A stretch of DNA of 64,000 nt from Curtobacterium sp. MCBA15_001 (GCF_001864835.1 NZ_MJGI01000027.1:302154-366153), one strand, 5' to 3'; positions 33,729 to 44,125 are shown, counted from the stretch's first letter. Notes: a model not told the origin generated them from the sequence alone. Made by a program: numbers and translations.

Positions 33729-33760
33729 GGAGGCTCGGGTCGGGCCCGCACCGGGCCTCC
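33729..33760. terminator. Palindrome-family hairpin after the phosphotransferase
   Basis: GGAGGCTCGG (33729) pairs with CCGGGCCTCC (33751-33760), one G.U pair being needed, and CGTCCGGC follows. It begins 7 bases after the gene. Confidence 0.65.
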
Positions 33761-33789
33761 CGTCCGGCGGGCGCTCACGTGATGCCCCC

Positions 33790-33900
33790 GCGAAAGCGAC
33801 AGATCGTGCCGAACGTCCGGGCGGGTTCTGTCGCTTTCGCGAAGGCGACAGATCGTGCCCGACGTCCGGGCGGGTTCTGTCGCTTTCGCGAAGGCGACAG
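33790..33900. repeat. 49-bp tandem repeat with inverted 13-bp arms
   Basis: GCGAAAGCGACAG (33790-33802) and its inverse CTGTCGCTTTCGC (33828-33840) flank a 25-base spacer; the same unit repeats from 33839 to 33889 with arm GCGAAGGCGACAG, and a third left arm ends at 33900. Period is exactly 49 bases and the two spacers differ at two positions. It lies in the 268-base gap before the alcohol dehydrogenase gene. Confidence 0.85.
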
Positions 33901-33990
33901 CGACCCGCCGACAGCAGCCGGCCGACCCGCTGGGAGGGTGCGCCGGTGTGCGGGCGTAGACGGGGACCACCGCGACGAGAGGACTGCACC

Positions 33991-35199
33991 ATGCGCGCAC
34001 TGACCTGGCAGGGCACCGAGAAGGTGTCCGTCGAGACCGTCCCCGACCCAACCATCCAGCTGCCGACCGACGCGATCGTACGGATCACCTCGACGGCGAT
34101 CTGCGGCTCCGACCTGCACCTCTACCGCGTGCTCGGCCCGTACATCGACAAGGGCGACGTCCTCGGCCACGAGCCGATGGGCATCGTCGAGGCGGTCGGC
34201 TCCGCCGTCACGAACCTCAAGGTCGGCGACCGTGTCGTCGTCCCGTTCAACATCTCCTGCGGGCACTGCTACATGTGCCAGCGCGGCCTGCAGTCCCAGT
34301 GCGAGACCACCCAGGTCACCGAGTACGGCAGCGGCGCCGCGCTCTTCGGCTACACGAAGATGTACGGCCAGGTCCCCGGTGGCCAGGCCGAGTACCTGCG
34401 CGTACCGCACGCCGACTACGGCCCGATCGTGATCCCGGACGACGGCACCCCCGACGACCGCTGGCTCTTCATGAGCGACATCATCCCGACGGCCTGGCAG
34501 GCAGTGCAGTACGCCGACGTGCCCGAGGGTGGCACGCTCGCGGTGCTCGGCCTCGGCCCCGTCGGACAGTTCGCCGCACGGATCGGCAAGCACCTGGGCT
34601 ACCGCGTACTCGCCGTCGACCCCGAGCAGGTCCGCCGTGACCTCGGTTCGAAGCACGGCATCGAGACGTACGACCTGACGAAGGACGTCGTCGCGGAACT
34701 CGTCGACCGCACGGACGGTCGCGGCCCGGACGGCGTCGTCGACGCGGTCGGCATGGAGGCGCACGGCAACGCCGTCGCCGGGTTCGCCCAGCGTGCGGCC
34801 GGGCTGCTGCCCGACGCGCTCGCGCAGAAGGCGATCGAGACGGCCGGTATCGACCGGCTGGCAGCCCTGCACGCGGCGATCGACCTGGTCCGCCGCGGCG
34901 GCACCGTCTCGCTGAGCGGGGTCTACGGCGGGATGGCCGACCCGATGCCGATGATGACCCTCTTCGACAAGCAGATCACCGTCCGCGAGGGGCAGTGCAA
35001 CGTCCGCCGCTGGGTCGACGACCTGCTGCCGCTCGTCTCCGACCCCTCGGACCCGCTCGGCACGCTCGACCTGACGTCGCACCGGGTCTCGCTCGAGGAC
35101 GCCCCGCACATGTACGAGGTGTTCCAGAAGAAGCAGGACGGGTGTGTGAAGGTCGTCCTCGACCCCGCGATGGCAGCCGGTTCCCCGGTCGCAGCGTGA
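33991..35199 (+). CDS. Zinc-dependent alcohol dehydrogenase, formaldehyde-dehydrogenase-like
   Basis: A 402-residue MDR enzyme. Catalytic zinc ligands are C38 (ICGSDLH) and H60-E61 (GHEPMG); structural zinc ligands are C90, C93, C96 and C104. LAVLGLGPVGQFAARIGKHL is the NAD-binding motif. The long insertion near VYGGMADPMPMMTLFDKQIT and the motif REGQCNVRRW are those of glutathione-independent formaldehyde-dehydrogenase-like proteins. AGAGGA precedes the ATG at 33991. The following epimerase starts within its stop codon (GTGA), so both are one operon; a role in aldehyde detoxification is plausible. Confidence 0.9.
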   Translation: MRALTWQGTEKVSVETVPDPTIQLPTDAIVRITSTAICGSDLHLYRVLGPYIDKGDVLGHEPMGIVEAVGSAVTNLKVGDRVVVPFNISCGHCYMCQRGLQSQCETTQVTEYGSGAALFGYTKMYGQVPGGQAEYLRVPHADYGPIVIPDDGTPDDRWLFMSDIIPTAWQAVQYADVPEGGTLAVLGLGPVGQFAARIGKHLGYRVLAVDPEQVRRDLGSKHGIETYDLTKDVVAELVDRTDGRGPDGVVDAVGMEAHGNAVAGFAQRAAGLLPDALAQKAIETAGIDRLAALHAAIDLVRRGGTVSLSGVYGGMADPMPMMTLFDKQITVREGQCNVRRWVDDLLPLVSDPSDPLGTLDLTSHRVSLEDAPHMYEVFQKKQDGCVKVVLDPAMAAGSPVAA

Positions 35200-36224
35200 C
35201 CCGCGTCGTCGTCGTCGGGGCGACCGGCAACGTCGGCACCGCCGTGCTGCGGCGCCTGACCGCCGAGCCGGACGTGCAGGTCGTCGGCGTTGCCCGACGG
35301 CTGCCCGACGCCCACTCCGCACCGTACGACGGCGCGCTCTGGCACGCCGTCGACGTGGGCGCACCGGACGCGGTCGACCAGCTGGCCACCGTGTTCCGCG
35401 GCGCCGACGCGGTGGTGCACCTGGCCTGGGCGCTGCAGCCGACGCACGACATCCCGGTGCAGTACCGGACGAACGTCGTGGGCACGGCGAACGTGCTCGA
35501 GGCCGTGGCTCGCGCCGACGTCCCCCAGGTCGTCGTCGCGTCCTCGGTCGGCGCCTACCGCGGGGTCGACGTCGAGGGCAAGCGCCACCGCGTCGACGAG
35601 TCCTTCCCGACCGACGGCATCCCGACGGCGACGTACGCGATCCACAAGGCCGAGAACGAGCGGGCGCTCGATGCCTTCGCTGCGGCGCACCCGGCGGTGG
35701 TCGTCACGCGACTCCGACCGGGGCTGGTCTTCCAGAAGGCGGTGGCCGCCGAGCTGCGGGGGTTGTTCCTCGGGCCGTTCGTGCCGATGGGCATCGTCCG
35801 GTGGATCCGCTGGGCCGTGCTGCCGCTGCCGTACGCGTTCGTGTTCCAGGCGGTGCACGCCGACGACCTCGCCGACGCGTTCTGGCGCACGATCGACCGC
35901 CGGGCGACCGGTGCGTTCAACATCGCCGCTGCACCGGTGCTCACCCCGCCACGGATCGCGCGGGTACTCGGCATGCGCGGCGCCGTCCGGATCCCGTACC
36001 GGCTGCTCCGCGGCATCGTGACCCTGACGTGGCGGCTCCGCCTGCAGCCGACCGACGCCGGCTGGCTCGACATCGCCGCGTCGGTGCCGGTCATGTCGAC
36101 CGCGCGGGCGCAGACGGAACTCGGTTGGGAGGCCCGGCACAGTGCCACGGACGCGCTCGGCGAGCTGGTGGCCGGGTTCGCGGACGGCGCGCACGTCCCG
36201 GCGTCCGGCCCGCTCCGGGGCTGA
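35196..36224 (+). CDS. NAD-dependent epimerase/dehydratase family protein
   Basis: A 342-residue extended-type SDR. VVVVGATGNVGTAVLRRL is the cofactor motif, ASSVGAYRG the active-site serine region and YAIHK the catalytic YxxxK. The C-terminal domain (FNIAAAPVLTPPRIARVLGM) is that of sugar-nucleotide epimerase-like or atypical NmrA-like enzymes. It is translationally coupled to the alcohol dehydrogenase through a GTGA overlap. Substrate unknown; a direct link to nucleotide-sugar metabolism is not shown by the neighbours. Confidence 0.88.
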   Translation: MTRVVVVGATGNVGTAVLRRLTAEPDVQVVGVARRLPDAHSAPYDGALWHAVDVGAPDAVDQLATVFRGADAVVHLAWALQPTHDIPVQYRTNVVGTANVLEAVARADVPQVVVASSVGAYRGVDVEGKRHRVDESFPTDGIPTATYAIHKAENERALDAFAAAHPAVVVTRLRPGLVFQKAVAAELRGLFLGPFVPMGIVRWIRWAVLPLPYAFVFQAVHADDLADAFWRTIDRRATGAFNIAAAPVLTPPRIARVLGMRGAVRIPYRLLRGIVTLTWRLRLQPTDAGWLDIAASVPVMSTARAQTELGWEARHSATDALGELVAGFADGAHVPASGPLRG

Positions 36225-36260
36225 CGCCCTGATGTGCTGACGCGCCGGTACGCTGCCGGG

Positions 36261-36749
36261 ATGGTGCCGACAGACCTGCTGGGGAGCTGGACCCTGCGGA
36301 GGACGCTGCACGACCGGCGGGCTGGTCTCCACGGCACGGTCACCGGGACGACGACGTTGCGGGCGGTGCGGTCCGCTGCGCCGACTGCGCCGTCTCGGCC
36401 TTCTGCGCTGTCCGGGCCGTCCGCGCTGTCGGCGCCGGACGACGTCGACCAGGTCGAGTGGACCGAGACGGGCACGATGGTCTTCGACGGCCGGACGGTC
36501 CCGGTCACCCGGACGCTGCTCGTGCGCCGGACCGAGGACCTCGGGTGGCGCGTGCACTTCGCCGACGGGCGGGTGTTCCACGACTGGGTCTGGGGCGACA
36601 CCGTCGTGCACGCCTGCGCTCCCGACGACTACACCGGGCTGCTGTCCGGCGACGCGACGCGGTGGACCGTGCGGTGGGAAGCGGTCGGTCCGGCCAAGGA
36701 CCACCGGCTCGACAGCGTGCTCGAGCGCCGGACCGACGCGGCAGACTGA
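36261..36749 (+). CDS. DUF6314-like protein
   Basis: A 162-residue beta-rich protein. LLGSWTLRRTLHDRRAGLHG at the N terminus, GRVFHDWVWGDTVVHACAPD in the middle and YTGLLSGDATRWTVRWEAVG near the end are the pattern I associate with DUF6314, lipocalin-like barrels of unknown role. An inserted low-complexity loop (APTAPSRPSALSGPSALS) is made of imperfect repeats. TACGCT (36249-36254) 6 bases before the ATG at 36261 gives a leaderless start. A pentapeptide-repeat gene follows after 4 bases. Confidence 0.7.
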   Translation: MVPTDLLGSWTLRRTLHDRRAGLHGTVTGTTTLRAVRSAAPTAPSRPSALSGPSALSAPDDVDQVEWTETGTMVFDGRTVPVTRTLLVRRTEDLGWRVHFADGRVFHDWVWGDTVVHACAPDDYTGLLSGDATRWTVRWEAVGPAKDHRLDSVLERRTDAAD

Positions 36750-36753
36750 GCGC

Positions 36754-37422
36754 ATGGCCCGCACTCCGTCCGGCACCGCCGCTCCGCGCATCACCCTCAC
36801 CGAGCCCGGCGACCTCACCGACTGGCAGCCCGCGCCCGGCGACGTGCTCTCCGGCGACCGGATCGACGGGCGGCGGATCGGCACGCTCGACCTGGCGGGC
36901 CAACGCCTGCCGGACCTGGAGGTCGAGGAGTGCGTCATCGACGTGCTGCACGCCGACGACGCCGACCTGCGCGGCCTCCGACTGCACGACTCCGTCGTCG
37001 AGACCCTTGACGCCCCGGTGCTCCGCGCCTCGAGCAGCACCTGGCGCGAGGTCCGCGTCGGCGGCGGCCGTGTCGGCTCGGCAGAGCTGTACGACGCGGG
37101 CCTGAACGGCGTCGAGTTCATCGGCATGAAGTTCGGGTTCGTGAACCTGCGCGGGGCACGGGTCACCGACGTGGTGTTCCGCGACTGCGTCATCGACGAG
37201 CTCGACATCGCCGACGCCCGGCTGCTGCGGGTGTCGTTCGAGGGGACCCGGATCCGCGCTGCCGAGGGCTCGAACACCCGCATCGAGCACGTCGACCTGC
37301 GCAGCGCGGACCTCGACCGGGTGGAGCGGCTCGAGGGCCTGCGCGGGGCCACCATCGCGTCCGACCAGCTCTTCACGCTGGCGCCCCTGCTCGCCGCGCA
37401 GGCGGGGTACCGGGTCGACTGA
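36754..37422 (+). CDS. Pentapeptide-repeat protein
   Basis: A 222-residue protein. From about residue 45 to 205 it shows repeating five-residue units around L/F and A/D, for example DDADLRGLRLHD, LRGARVTDVVFRD, IDELDIADARLLRV and VDLRSADLDRVERL, which fold as a right-handed quadrilateral helix. Some such proteins mimic DNA and protect gyrase; many have no known role. It is co-transcribed with the DUF6314 gene 4 bases upstream. Confidence 0.85.
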   Translation: MARTPSGTAAPRITLTEPGDLTDWQPAPGDVLSGDRIDGRRIGTLDLAGQRLPDLEVEECVIDVLHADDADLRGLRLHDSVVETLDAPVLRASSSTWREVRVGGGRVGSAELYDAGLNGVEFIGMKFGFVNLRGARVTDVVFRDCVIDELDIADARLLRVSFEGTRIRAAEGSNTRIEHVDLRSADLDRVERLEGLRGATIASDQLFTLAPLLAAQAGYRVD

Positions 37423-37466
37423 CGTGCGGCACGACCTCGCTCCGTGCGGACGGCCCGCCCCGCGGC

Positions 37467-38438
37467 TCAGCGCGCGTCTGCCAGGGCCATCGCCGCGGCC
37501 AGGTCCGCCTGGATCAGGTCGCCGTGCACCGCGGCCCCGGCGGTCGTCCCCGCCGCTGCCGACACCGCGACCGTGGCCATGGGCGACGCCACGTTCCCCG
37601 CCGCCCACACACCGGGGACGTCGGTCGCACCGGTCGGACCGACGGGGACCGCGCTGCCGATCCGGAAGTCGTTCATGACCTGGTCGACGGCGAGGACCCC
37701 GACGCCCTCGAGGCCGGCGACCCGCGCCTCGACACTTCCCGCCGCTGCCACGGCGTCGAGTGCGACGGTCGACCCGTCCGCCAGGGTCACGCCCGACAGG
37801 ACGCCGTCGACCGAGTCCACCGAGACGACGCGCTCGGTCACGACGTCGACGCCGCGCGCCCGGAAGCCCGCCAGGTCGGCGTCGGTGAGTCGGTCCGGGC
37901 CGTCGGCGAACACCGTCACGTGCTCGCTCAGTGCCCGCCACATGTGCGTCTGGTGCGCCCCGAACGGTGTGGTCACCAGGACGCCGATCCGGCGGTCGCG
38001 GACCTCCCACCCGTGGCAGAACGGGCAGTGCACGACGCCCCGGCCCCACTGCTCCGCCAGGCCCGGCACGTCCGGCAGGACGTCCACGGCGCCGGAGGCG
38101 ACGACCACCCGTCGGGCGGACACGGTCGCGCCGGAGTCCAGGGTGAGGGTGAAGCCGACCGGGTCGCCGTCCGTGACCGGTCCGGCGGACGCCGCCACGA
38201 TCCTCCCGGCAGTGACGCGGACGCCGTACTGCGCGACCTCGTCACGTCCGGTGCGGACGAGGTCGCCGGGAGCGATGCCCTCGCGGCCCAGGTAGTTGTG
38301 GACGCCCGCGGCCGGGGCGTTGCGGGGTTCGCCCGCGTCGACGACGAGGACGGAACGTCGAGAACGACCGAGGATGAGCGCTGCGGCGAGGCCGGCGGCA
38401 CCGCCGCCGATGACGAGGACGTCAGTGGAGTCAGACAT
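37467..38438 (-). CDS. FAD-dependent pyridine-nucleotide oxidoreductase (thioredoxin-reductase-like)
   Basis: A 323-residue two-dinucleotide-domain flavoprotein. VLVIGGGAAGLAAALILGRS binds FAD; the redox-type cysteine pair is in HCPFCHGWEVRDRRIG, typical of thioredoxin-reductase-like proteins whose partner is uncertain; GVWAAGNVA is the second FAD motif. CACGAT lies 6 bases before the ATG at 38438 (leaderless). It is divergent from the XRE-cupin regulator and shares with it the GGCAACG dyad, so that regulator probably controls it. Not a standard TrxB, since no trx gene adjoins. Confidence 0.88.
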   Translation of the reverse strand: MSDSTDVLVIGGGAAGLAAALILGRSRRSVLVVDAGEPRNAPAAGVHNYLGREGIAPGDLVRTGRDEVAQYGVRVTAGRIVAASAGPVTDGDPVGFTLTLDSGATVSARRVVVASGAVDVLPDVPGLAEQWGRGVVHCPFCHGWEVRDRRIGVLVTTPFGAHQTHMWRALSEHVTVFADGPDRLTDADLAGFRARGVDVVTERVVSVDSVDGVLSGVTLADGSTVALDAVAAAGSVEARVAGLEGVGVLAVDQVMNDFRIGSAVPVGPTGATDVPGVWAAGNVASPMATVAVSAAAGTTAGAAVHGDLIQADLAAAMALADAR

Positions 38439-38468
38439 GCGCCCATCGTGCGGCGTCGCGATCGCGGT

Positions 38469-38495
38469 GGCAACGTTCGTTGCCGGTCTGGCAAC
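38469..38495. promoter_or_regulatory. Operator between FAD oxidoreductase and XRE-cupin genes
   Basis: GGCAACG-TT-CGTTGCC (38469-38484) is a dyad with perfect 7-bp arms. A third half site GGCAAC (38490-38495) overlaps the likely -10 (CAACAT) of the regulator gene. The layout suggests autoregulation plus control of the flavoprotein. Confidence 0.65.
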
Positions 38496-38503
38496 ATGAC
38501 GAC

Positions 38504-39100
38504 ATGACCGACCGCCAGGAGGCCCGCCCCACCACCCGCACGACGGCCGATGTCGTCGACGCCGTCGGTCCACGGCTCCGCGCCCTGCGCCAGCGACGCG
38601 ACGTCACGCTCGCTGCGCTCGCGGTGGAGACCGGGATCTCGGTGAGCACCTTGTCGCGACTGGAGTCGGGGCAGCGGAAGCCGACGCTCGAACTGCTGCT
38701 GCCGTTGGCCCGGGCGTACCAGGTGCCGCTCGACGACCTGGTCGGAGCGCCGCGCACGGGCGATCCCCGCGTGCACCTACAGCCCGAGCGGCACGGAGAC
38801 CGGGTCGTGGTGCCGCTGACACGGCGGACCGGGGGCGTGCGGTCGTTCAAGCAGCTCTTCCCGGCGCACTCGCCGGGCGGCGAGCCGGACCTGCGGACGC
38901 ACGAGGGCTGGGAGTGGCTCTACGTGCTCTCCGGACGGCTGCGGCTGCTGCTCGGCGAGCGGGACCTCGACCTCGGGCCGGGTGAGGTCGTCGAGTTCGA
39001 CACGCACACGCCGCACTGGATCGGCAACGTGACGGACCAGGTGACCGAGGTGCTGTGCCTTTACGGGCCGCAGGGGGAGCGGGCGCACGTCCGGACGTGA
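38504..39100 (+). CDS. XRE-family regulator with cupin domain
   Basis: A 198-residue regulator. The N-terminal helix-turn-helix is LRALRQRRDVTLAALAVETG with ISVSTLSRLESGQRKPTLEL; the C-terminal half is a cupin barrel (LRTHEGWEWLYVLSGRLRLL, FDTHTPHWIGNVTDQVTEVL) that binds a small ligand or metal. The start is the ATG at 38504; an ATG at 38495 meets a stop at once. It is divergent from the FAD oxidoreductase, the probable target, with the dyad at 38469 in between. Downstream the base composition changes sharply. Confidence 0.88.
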   Translation: MTDRQEARPTTRTTADVVDAVGPRLRALRQRRDVTLAALAVETGISVSTLSRLESGQRKPTLELLLPLARAYQVPLDDLVGAPRTGDPRVHLQPERHGDRVVVPLTRRTGGVRSFKQLFPAHSPGGEPDLRTHEGWEWLYVLSGRLRLLLGERDLDLGPGEVVEFDTHTPHWIGNVTDQVTEVLCLYGPQGERAHVRT

Positions 39101-39376
39101 TGTCCCATCCACGTGTCGAGACCTCTGGGCACTCGTTCACGACTTCCTCGACCCGGCCGAGGGTTAGCGCATCCGCCCGACTGATCATCATCAAGCACGT
39201 CGTCGAGCATGGTGAATAAGTTCAGATGGAGTGCCATACGCGGTCGGGTGCAGGGATGGCCAAGTTCACTTCGGGCAGCAGCGCCGACACGCTGCATCGA
39301 TACAAGGCGTAGTTGCCGTTGCGCCTCGGCGCAGTATCCTTTGACCGACACACGACCCGAAGGCCTGACCTGAACC

Positions 39377-39898
39377 ATGACCCTGTTCGACGCTCACTCG
39401 GCTCCTGGTTGGGCTGATTGGCTCGGTCTACTTCTCACCGTTGTCGGATTCGCGATTGCAATCATCCAAGCGACAAGAGCCAGACGAGCGGCGTCCGCAG
39501 CTTCTGAAGCATTGACCAAAGCAGAACAGCGCTTGAGATTGGACGCTTTGTTTGCATTTCCGGCGTCCCTCGCAGACGCGAGGGGGGAATTGAACTGGGC
39601 AGAAGCGCACGATGATCAAGCCGTCGCGCGCTTTGCGTTGCTCCGACTACATAGTCGTTCGAGCGAAGCCCTACTTCTCGTCGATGACGAGACATTTGAC
39701 GTCCTCGACCAGAAAAAGCTAGCCCGGCTTCTACGTAAGGTAATCAAAAACAGCCTGTACGCGAAGGACCAGTTGGGCGAAGGTGAAAGCGTCGCCGAAA
39801 TCCTCACGGACGTCCTTCGCAGTTTCGATGAGCTTTATAGTCAGGTCGCGGCTAGCACCGCCAACATGAGGATGAGAGTGAGTAGAAGTGCTTCTTAA
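39377..39898 (+). CDS. Unrecognised protein with one N-terminal membrane helix
   Basis: A 173-residue protein. After 12 residues a single transmembrane helix (WLGLLLTVVGFAIAIIQATR) is followed by a charged helical tail (ARRAASAASEALTKAEQRLR), so most of it should lie in the cytosol. The rest is helical with acidic and aliphatic stretches (LARLLRKVIKNSLYAKDQLG). It ends in an 11-base overlap with the next gene, so the two are coupled. Composition is AT-richer than the neighbourhood. I recognise no enzyme motif. Such short anchored proteins with a partner are common in accessory regions. Confidence 0.7.
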   Translation: MTLFDAHSAPGWADWLGLLLTVVGFAIAIIQATRARRAASAASEALTKAEQRLRLDALFAFPASLADARGELNWAEAHDDQAVARFALLRLHSRSSEALLLVDDETFDVLDQKKLARLLRKVIKNSLYAKDQLGEGESVAEILTDVLRSFDELYSQVAASTANMRMRVSRSAS

Positions 39899-40271
39899 TG
39901 AGGACGAATGGGCTGGACTGATCGAACGCCTGATCGCCGTGACGGAGAAACGTTCCTTGGATTGGGAGGTAGAGCGATCCGAAGAAGACGAGTCAGAGGA
40001 CAGCTTCTCCTACAGGAGTATCGTCGGCGAGACTCAATACACGATTGGGTCGGTCGACGGTGATGGGGTTGCACCCTTCTCGCTGGACATTTGGCGCCAG
40101 GGGGCGATCTACGATTCGGTGCAGTCGCCCTCAGTGAGGTCGTCGACGGAACAACAGATCGCTCTTCGAAGTGGATTACGGGATCTTTATCGAGAGATTG
40201 GGCGAGCGGTCAACCGCGCGCCCGAACAGGTAGCCCTGTTCATGTCGGATCTGGCCATTCTCGGAGAATAG
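39888..40271 (+). CDS. Unrecognised small acidic protein, partner of 39377
   Basis: A 127-residue soluble protein starting at a GTG inside the preceding gene. The N-terminal third is acidic (WEVERSEEDESEDSFSYRSI); the middle predicts strands (ETQYTIGSVDGDGVAPFSLD) and the end is helical (SGLRDLYREIGRAVNRAPEQ). No motif is recognised. The tight overlap and shared composition with the membrane-anchored gene suggest that they act together. An alternative start at the ATG at 39899 would remove four residues. Confidence 0.65.
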   Translation: MLLNEDEWAGLIERLIAVTEKRSLDWEVERSEEDESEDSFSYRSIVGETQYTIGSVDGDGVAPFSLDIWRQGAIYDSVQSPSVRSSTEQQIALRSGLRDLYREIGRAVNRAPEQVALFMSDLAILGE

Positions 40272-40383
40272 GTCGTCCGCTCGCAGTTTGGCGCCTTCGA
40301 GGTAGCGGACCCTTCGCTGGTACCTGCTTACGTATGTCGGATCGCCTGGACCAGCGCGAAGGTCCTGGGAGCACGCTGGTCGG

Positions 40384-41064
40384 ATGGCTGACGCACCCTC
40401 GACCGCCGTCCTCTTCGACATCGACGGCACCCTCGTCGACTCGAACTACGCCCACGTCGACGCGTGGTGGCGTGCCTTCCGGGTGATCGACGCGCCCGTC
40501 GACGCCTGGCGCATCCACCGGCTGATCGGCATGGACGGTGCGCGCCTGCTCGAAGAACTGCTGCCGGACGCCTCGGACGAGGACCGCGACACGGCGAAGC
40601 AGTACCAGTCGGCCTACTTCGCCGAGCACATGCCCCGCCTGCGCCTGCTGCCGGGCGCGCGCGAACTGCTGCAGGCCGTGTCGTCCCGCGGGCACCAGGT
40701 CGTCCTGGCCACGAGCGCGCCGCCGAACGAGCTCGGCCGGCTGCGGGAGCTCCTCGACGCCGAGCAGTGGATCGACGTCGTCACCAGCGGCGCGGACGTC
40801 GAGCAGGCCAAGCCCGCGCCGGACATCGTGCAGGTCGCCCTCGAACGCTCCGGGGTCGACCCGTCGGACGCGGTCATGATCGGTGACGCGATGTGGGACG
40901 TCGAGACCGCAGGGAAGGTCGGGGTGCCGTGCATCGCCGTCATGACGGGCGGCGTCGGCGGGGACGAGCTGCGGGGTGCTGGCGCTGCTGCGGTGTACGA
41001 CGACGCTGCGGCGGTGCTGGCCGCGATCGACGACGGGCCGATCGGAGCGCTCGGGCGCGCGTGA
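40384..41064 (+). CDS. HAD-family hydrolase, phosphoglycolate-phosphatase-like
   Basis: A 226-residue phosphatase. The nucleophile Asp is D12 in FDIDGTLVDS; motif II is ATSAPP, the lysine lies in EQAKPAPDIVQVALE, and motif IV is VMIGDAMWDVETA. The helical cap between residues 20 and 95 matches subclass I, which includes phosphoglycolate and beta-phosphoglucomutase-type enzymes. CACGCT lies 6 bases before the ATG (near-consensus leaderless start). G+C returns to normal here, so this gene belongs to the native backbone. A GNAT gene follows after a 25-bp direct repeat. Confidence 0.88.
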   Translation: MADAPSTAVLFDIDGTLVDSNYAHVDAWWRAFRVIDAPVDAWRIHRLIGMDGARLLEELLPDASDEDRDTAKQYQSAYFAEHMPRLRLLPGARELLQAVSSRGHQVVLATSAPPNELGRLRELLDAEQWIDVVTSGADVEQAKPAPDIVQVALERSGVDPSDAVMIGDAMWDVETAGKVGVPCIAVMTGGVGGDELRGAGAAAVYDDAAAVLAAIDDGPIGALGRA

Positions 41065-41118
41065 CGGGCGGCGGCGCTCCGCGCGCGTGGTGCCGGGCGG
41101 CGGCGCTCCGCGCGCGTG
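41065..41118. repeat. Two perfect 25-bp direct repeats
   Basis: CGGGCGGCGGCGCTCCGCGC continuing GCGTG occurs at 41065-41089 and 41094-41118, separated by four bases. It lies between the HAD stop and the GNAT start. Confidence 0.85.
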
Positions 41119-41133
41119 ACAGGATGGTCGATC

Positions 41134-41616
41134 GTGATCACGATCGAACGCGTCGCCTGGGACGACCCCCGAGCAGTCGAGCTCCGCGCCCGCATGGACG
41201 AGGAGATGCACGAGCGCTACGGCTCGGCCCAGCGCGACGAGGACCCCGCCGTCACCGCCGAGCGCGACCGTGCACTCGCCGTCGACCCGGCCAGGGTGAT
41301 CACCTCGCTGCTCGCGATCGACGAGTCCGGCGAGGCCGTCGCCCACATCGCCGCACGGTGGCTCGGTGACGAGGTCGAGCTGAAGCGCCTCATCGTGCGC
41401 TCGAGTGCCCGGGGCAAGGGCGCGGCCACCGCGCTGCTCGACGCGTGCGCGGACGTCGGCCGCGAGGTCGGAGCCGCGCGCCTCGTCCTGCAGACCGGCG
41501 ACAAGCAGCCCGACGCCGTCGCCCTCTACCGCAAGACCGGTTGGCGCCAGATCCCGGTGTACCCGCCGTACGCCGCGACGATGCCGTGGTCGTTCTGCTT
41601 CGACAAGGCGCTGTAG
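41134..41616 (+). CDS. GNAT-family N-acetyltransferase
   Basis: A 160-residue acetyltransferase. The acetyl-CoA motif is LIVRSSARGKGAATALLDAC, preceded by the strand AVAHIAARWLGDEVELKR; RLVLQTGDKQPDAVALYRKT and GWRQIP complete the fold. The substrate is unknown. I use the GTG at 41134 (VITIERVAWDD), which has AGGATGG about ten bases upstream; reading from 41116 adds six residues overlapping the 25-bp repeat. Confidence 0.82.
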   Translation: MITIERVAWDDPRAVELRARMDEEMHERYGSAQRDEDPAVTAERDRALAVDPARVITSLLAIDESGEAVAHIAARWLGDEVELKRLIVRSSARGKGAATALLDACADVGREVGAARLVLQTGDKQPDAVALYRKTGWRQIPVYPPYAATMPWSFCFDKAL

Positions 41617-43971
<2,355 letters not shown>

Positions 43972-43991
43972 ACGCAGCCGCCCGACGGAGG

Positions 43992-44038
43992 GGCGCGCCC
44001 GGCTCAGCGGCAACGCGAAGCGTTGCGCCGGGCGCGCC
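43992..44038 (+). terminator. Composite hairpin after the MFS exporter
   Basis: Outer arms GGCGCGCCCGG (43992-44002) and CCGGGCGCGCC (44028-44038) enclose a second perfect stem, GCAACGC-GAA-GCGTTGC (44010-44026). It begins 21 bases after the exporter stop. Confidence 0.75.
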
Positions 44039-44052
44039 GACCGAGCTTGCGA

Positions 44053-44083
44053 GGGAGGGGTGCCAGCTGGCACCGGGCCTCCC
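44053..44083. repeat. Palindrome-family copy with unequal arms
   Basis: GGTGCCAGCTGGCACC (44059-44074) is identical to the centre of the 38-bp copy at 18173; outer GGGAGG and CCTCCC are still paired, but the GGG before the right outer arm has lost its partner on the left. CCGTCCGTC follows. Confidence 0.7.
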
Positions 44084-44125
44084 GTCCGTCACGCGGTCGC
44101 GTCCGCTGCGGCAGGCGCGGATGGC

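Larger units (their letters stand above)
39101..40383. other. AT-richer insert between the XRE-cupin and HAD genes
   Basis: About 1.3 kb with visibly lower G+C (sampled 60-base lines read 53-62% against about 70% around it) and rarer codons such as CTT, AAA and TTG. The first 276 bases hold no gene I can support, though there is a TATCCT box at 39338. The rest holds two small unrecognised genes. No integrase, tRNA or flanking repeat was seen, so this is an acquired segment with unknown borders. Confidence 0.6.

Noticed and set aside
33790..33900. CRISPR-like array
   Set aside because: The intervals are nearly identical to each other, only two units exist, arms are inverted within each unit and no cas gene is near.
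39101..40383. Genomic island with integrase or attachment sites
   Set aside because: Composition supports transfer, but no integrase, tRNA edge or flanking direct repeat was found, so a mobile-element call is not supported.
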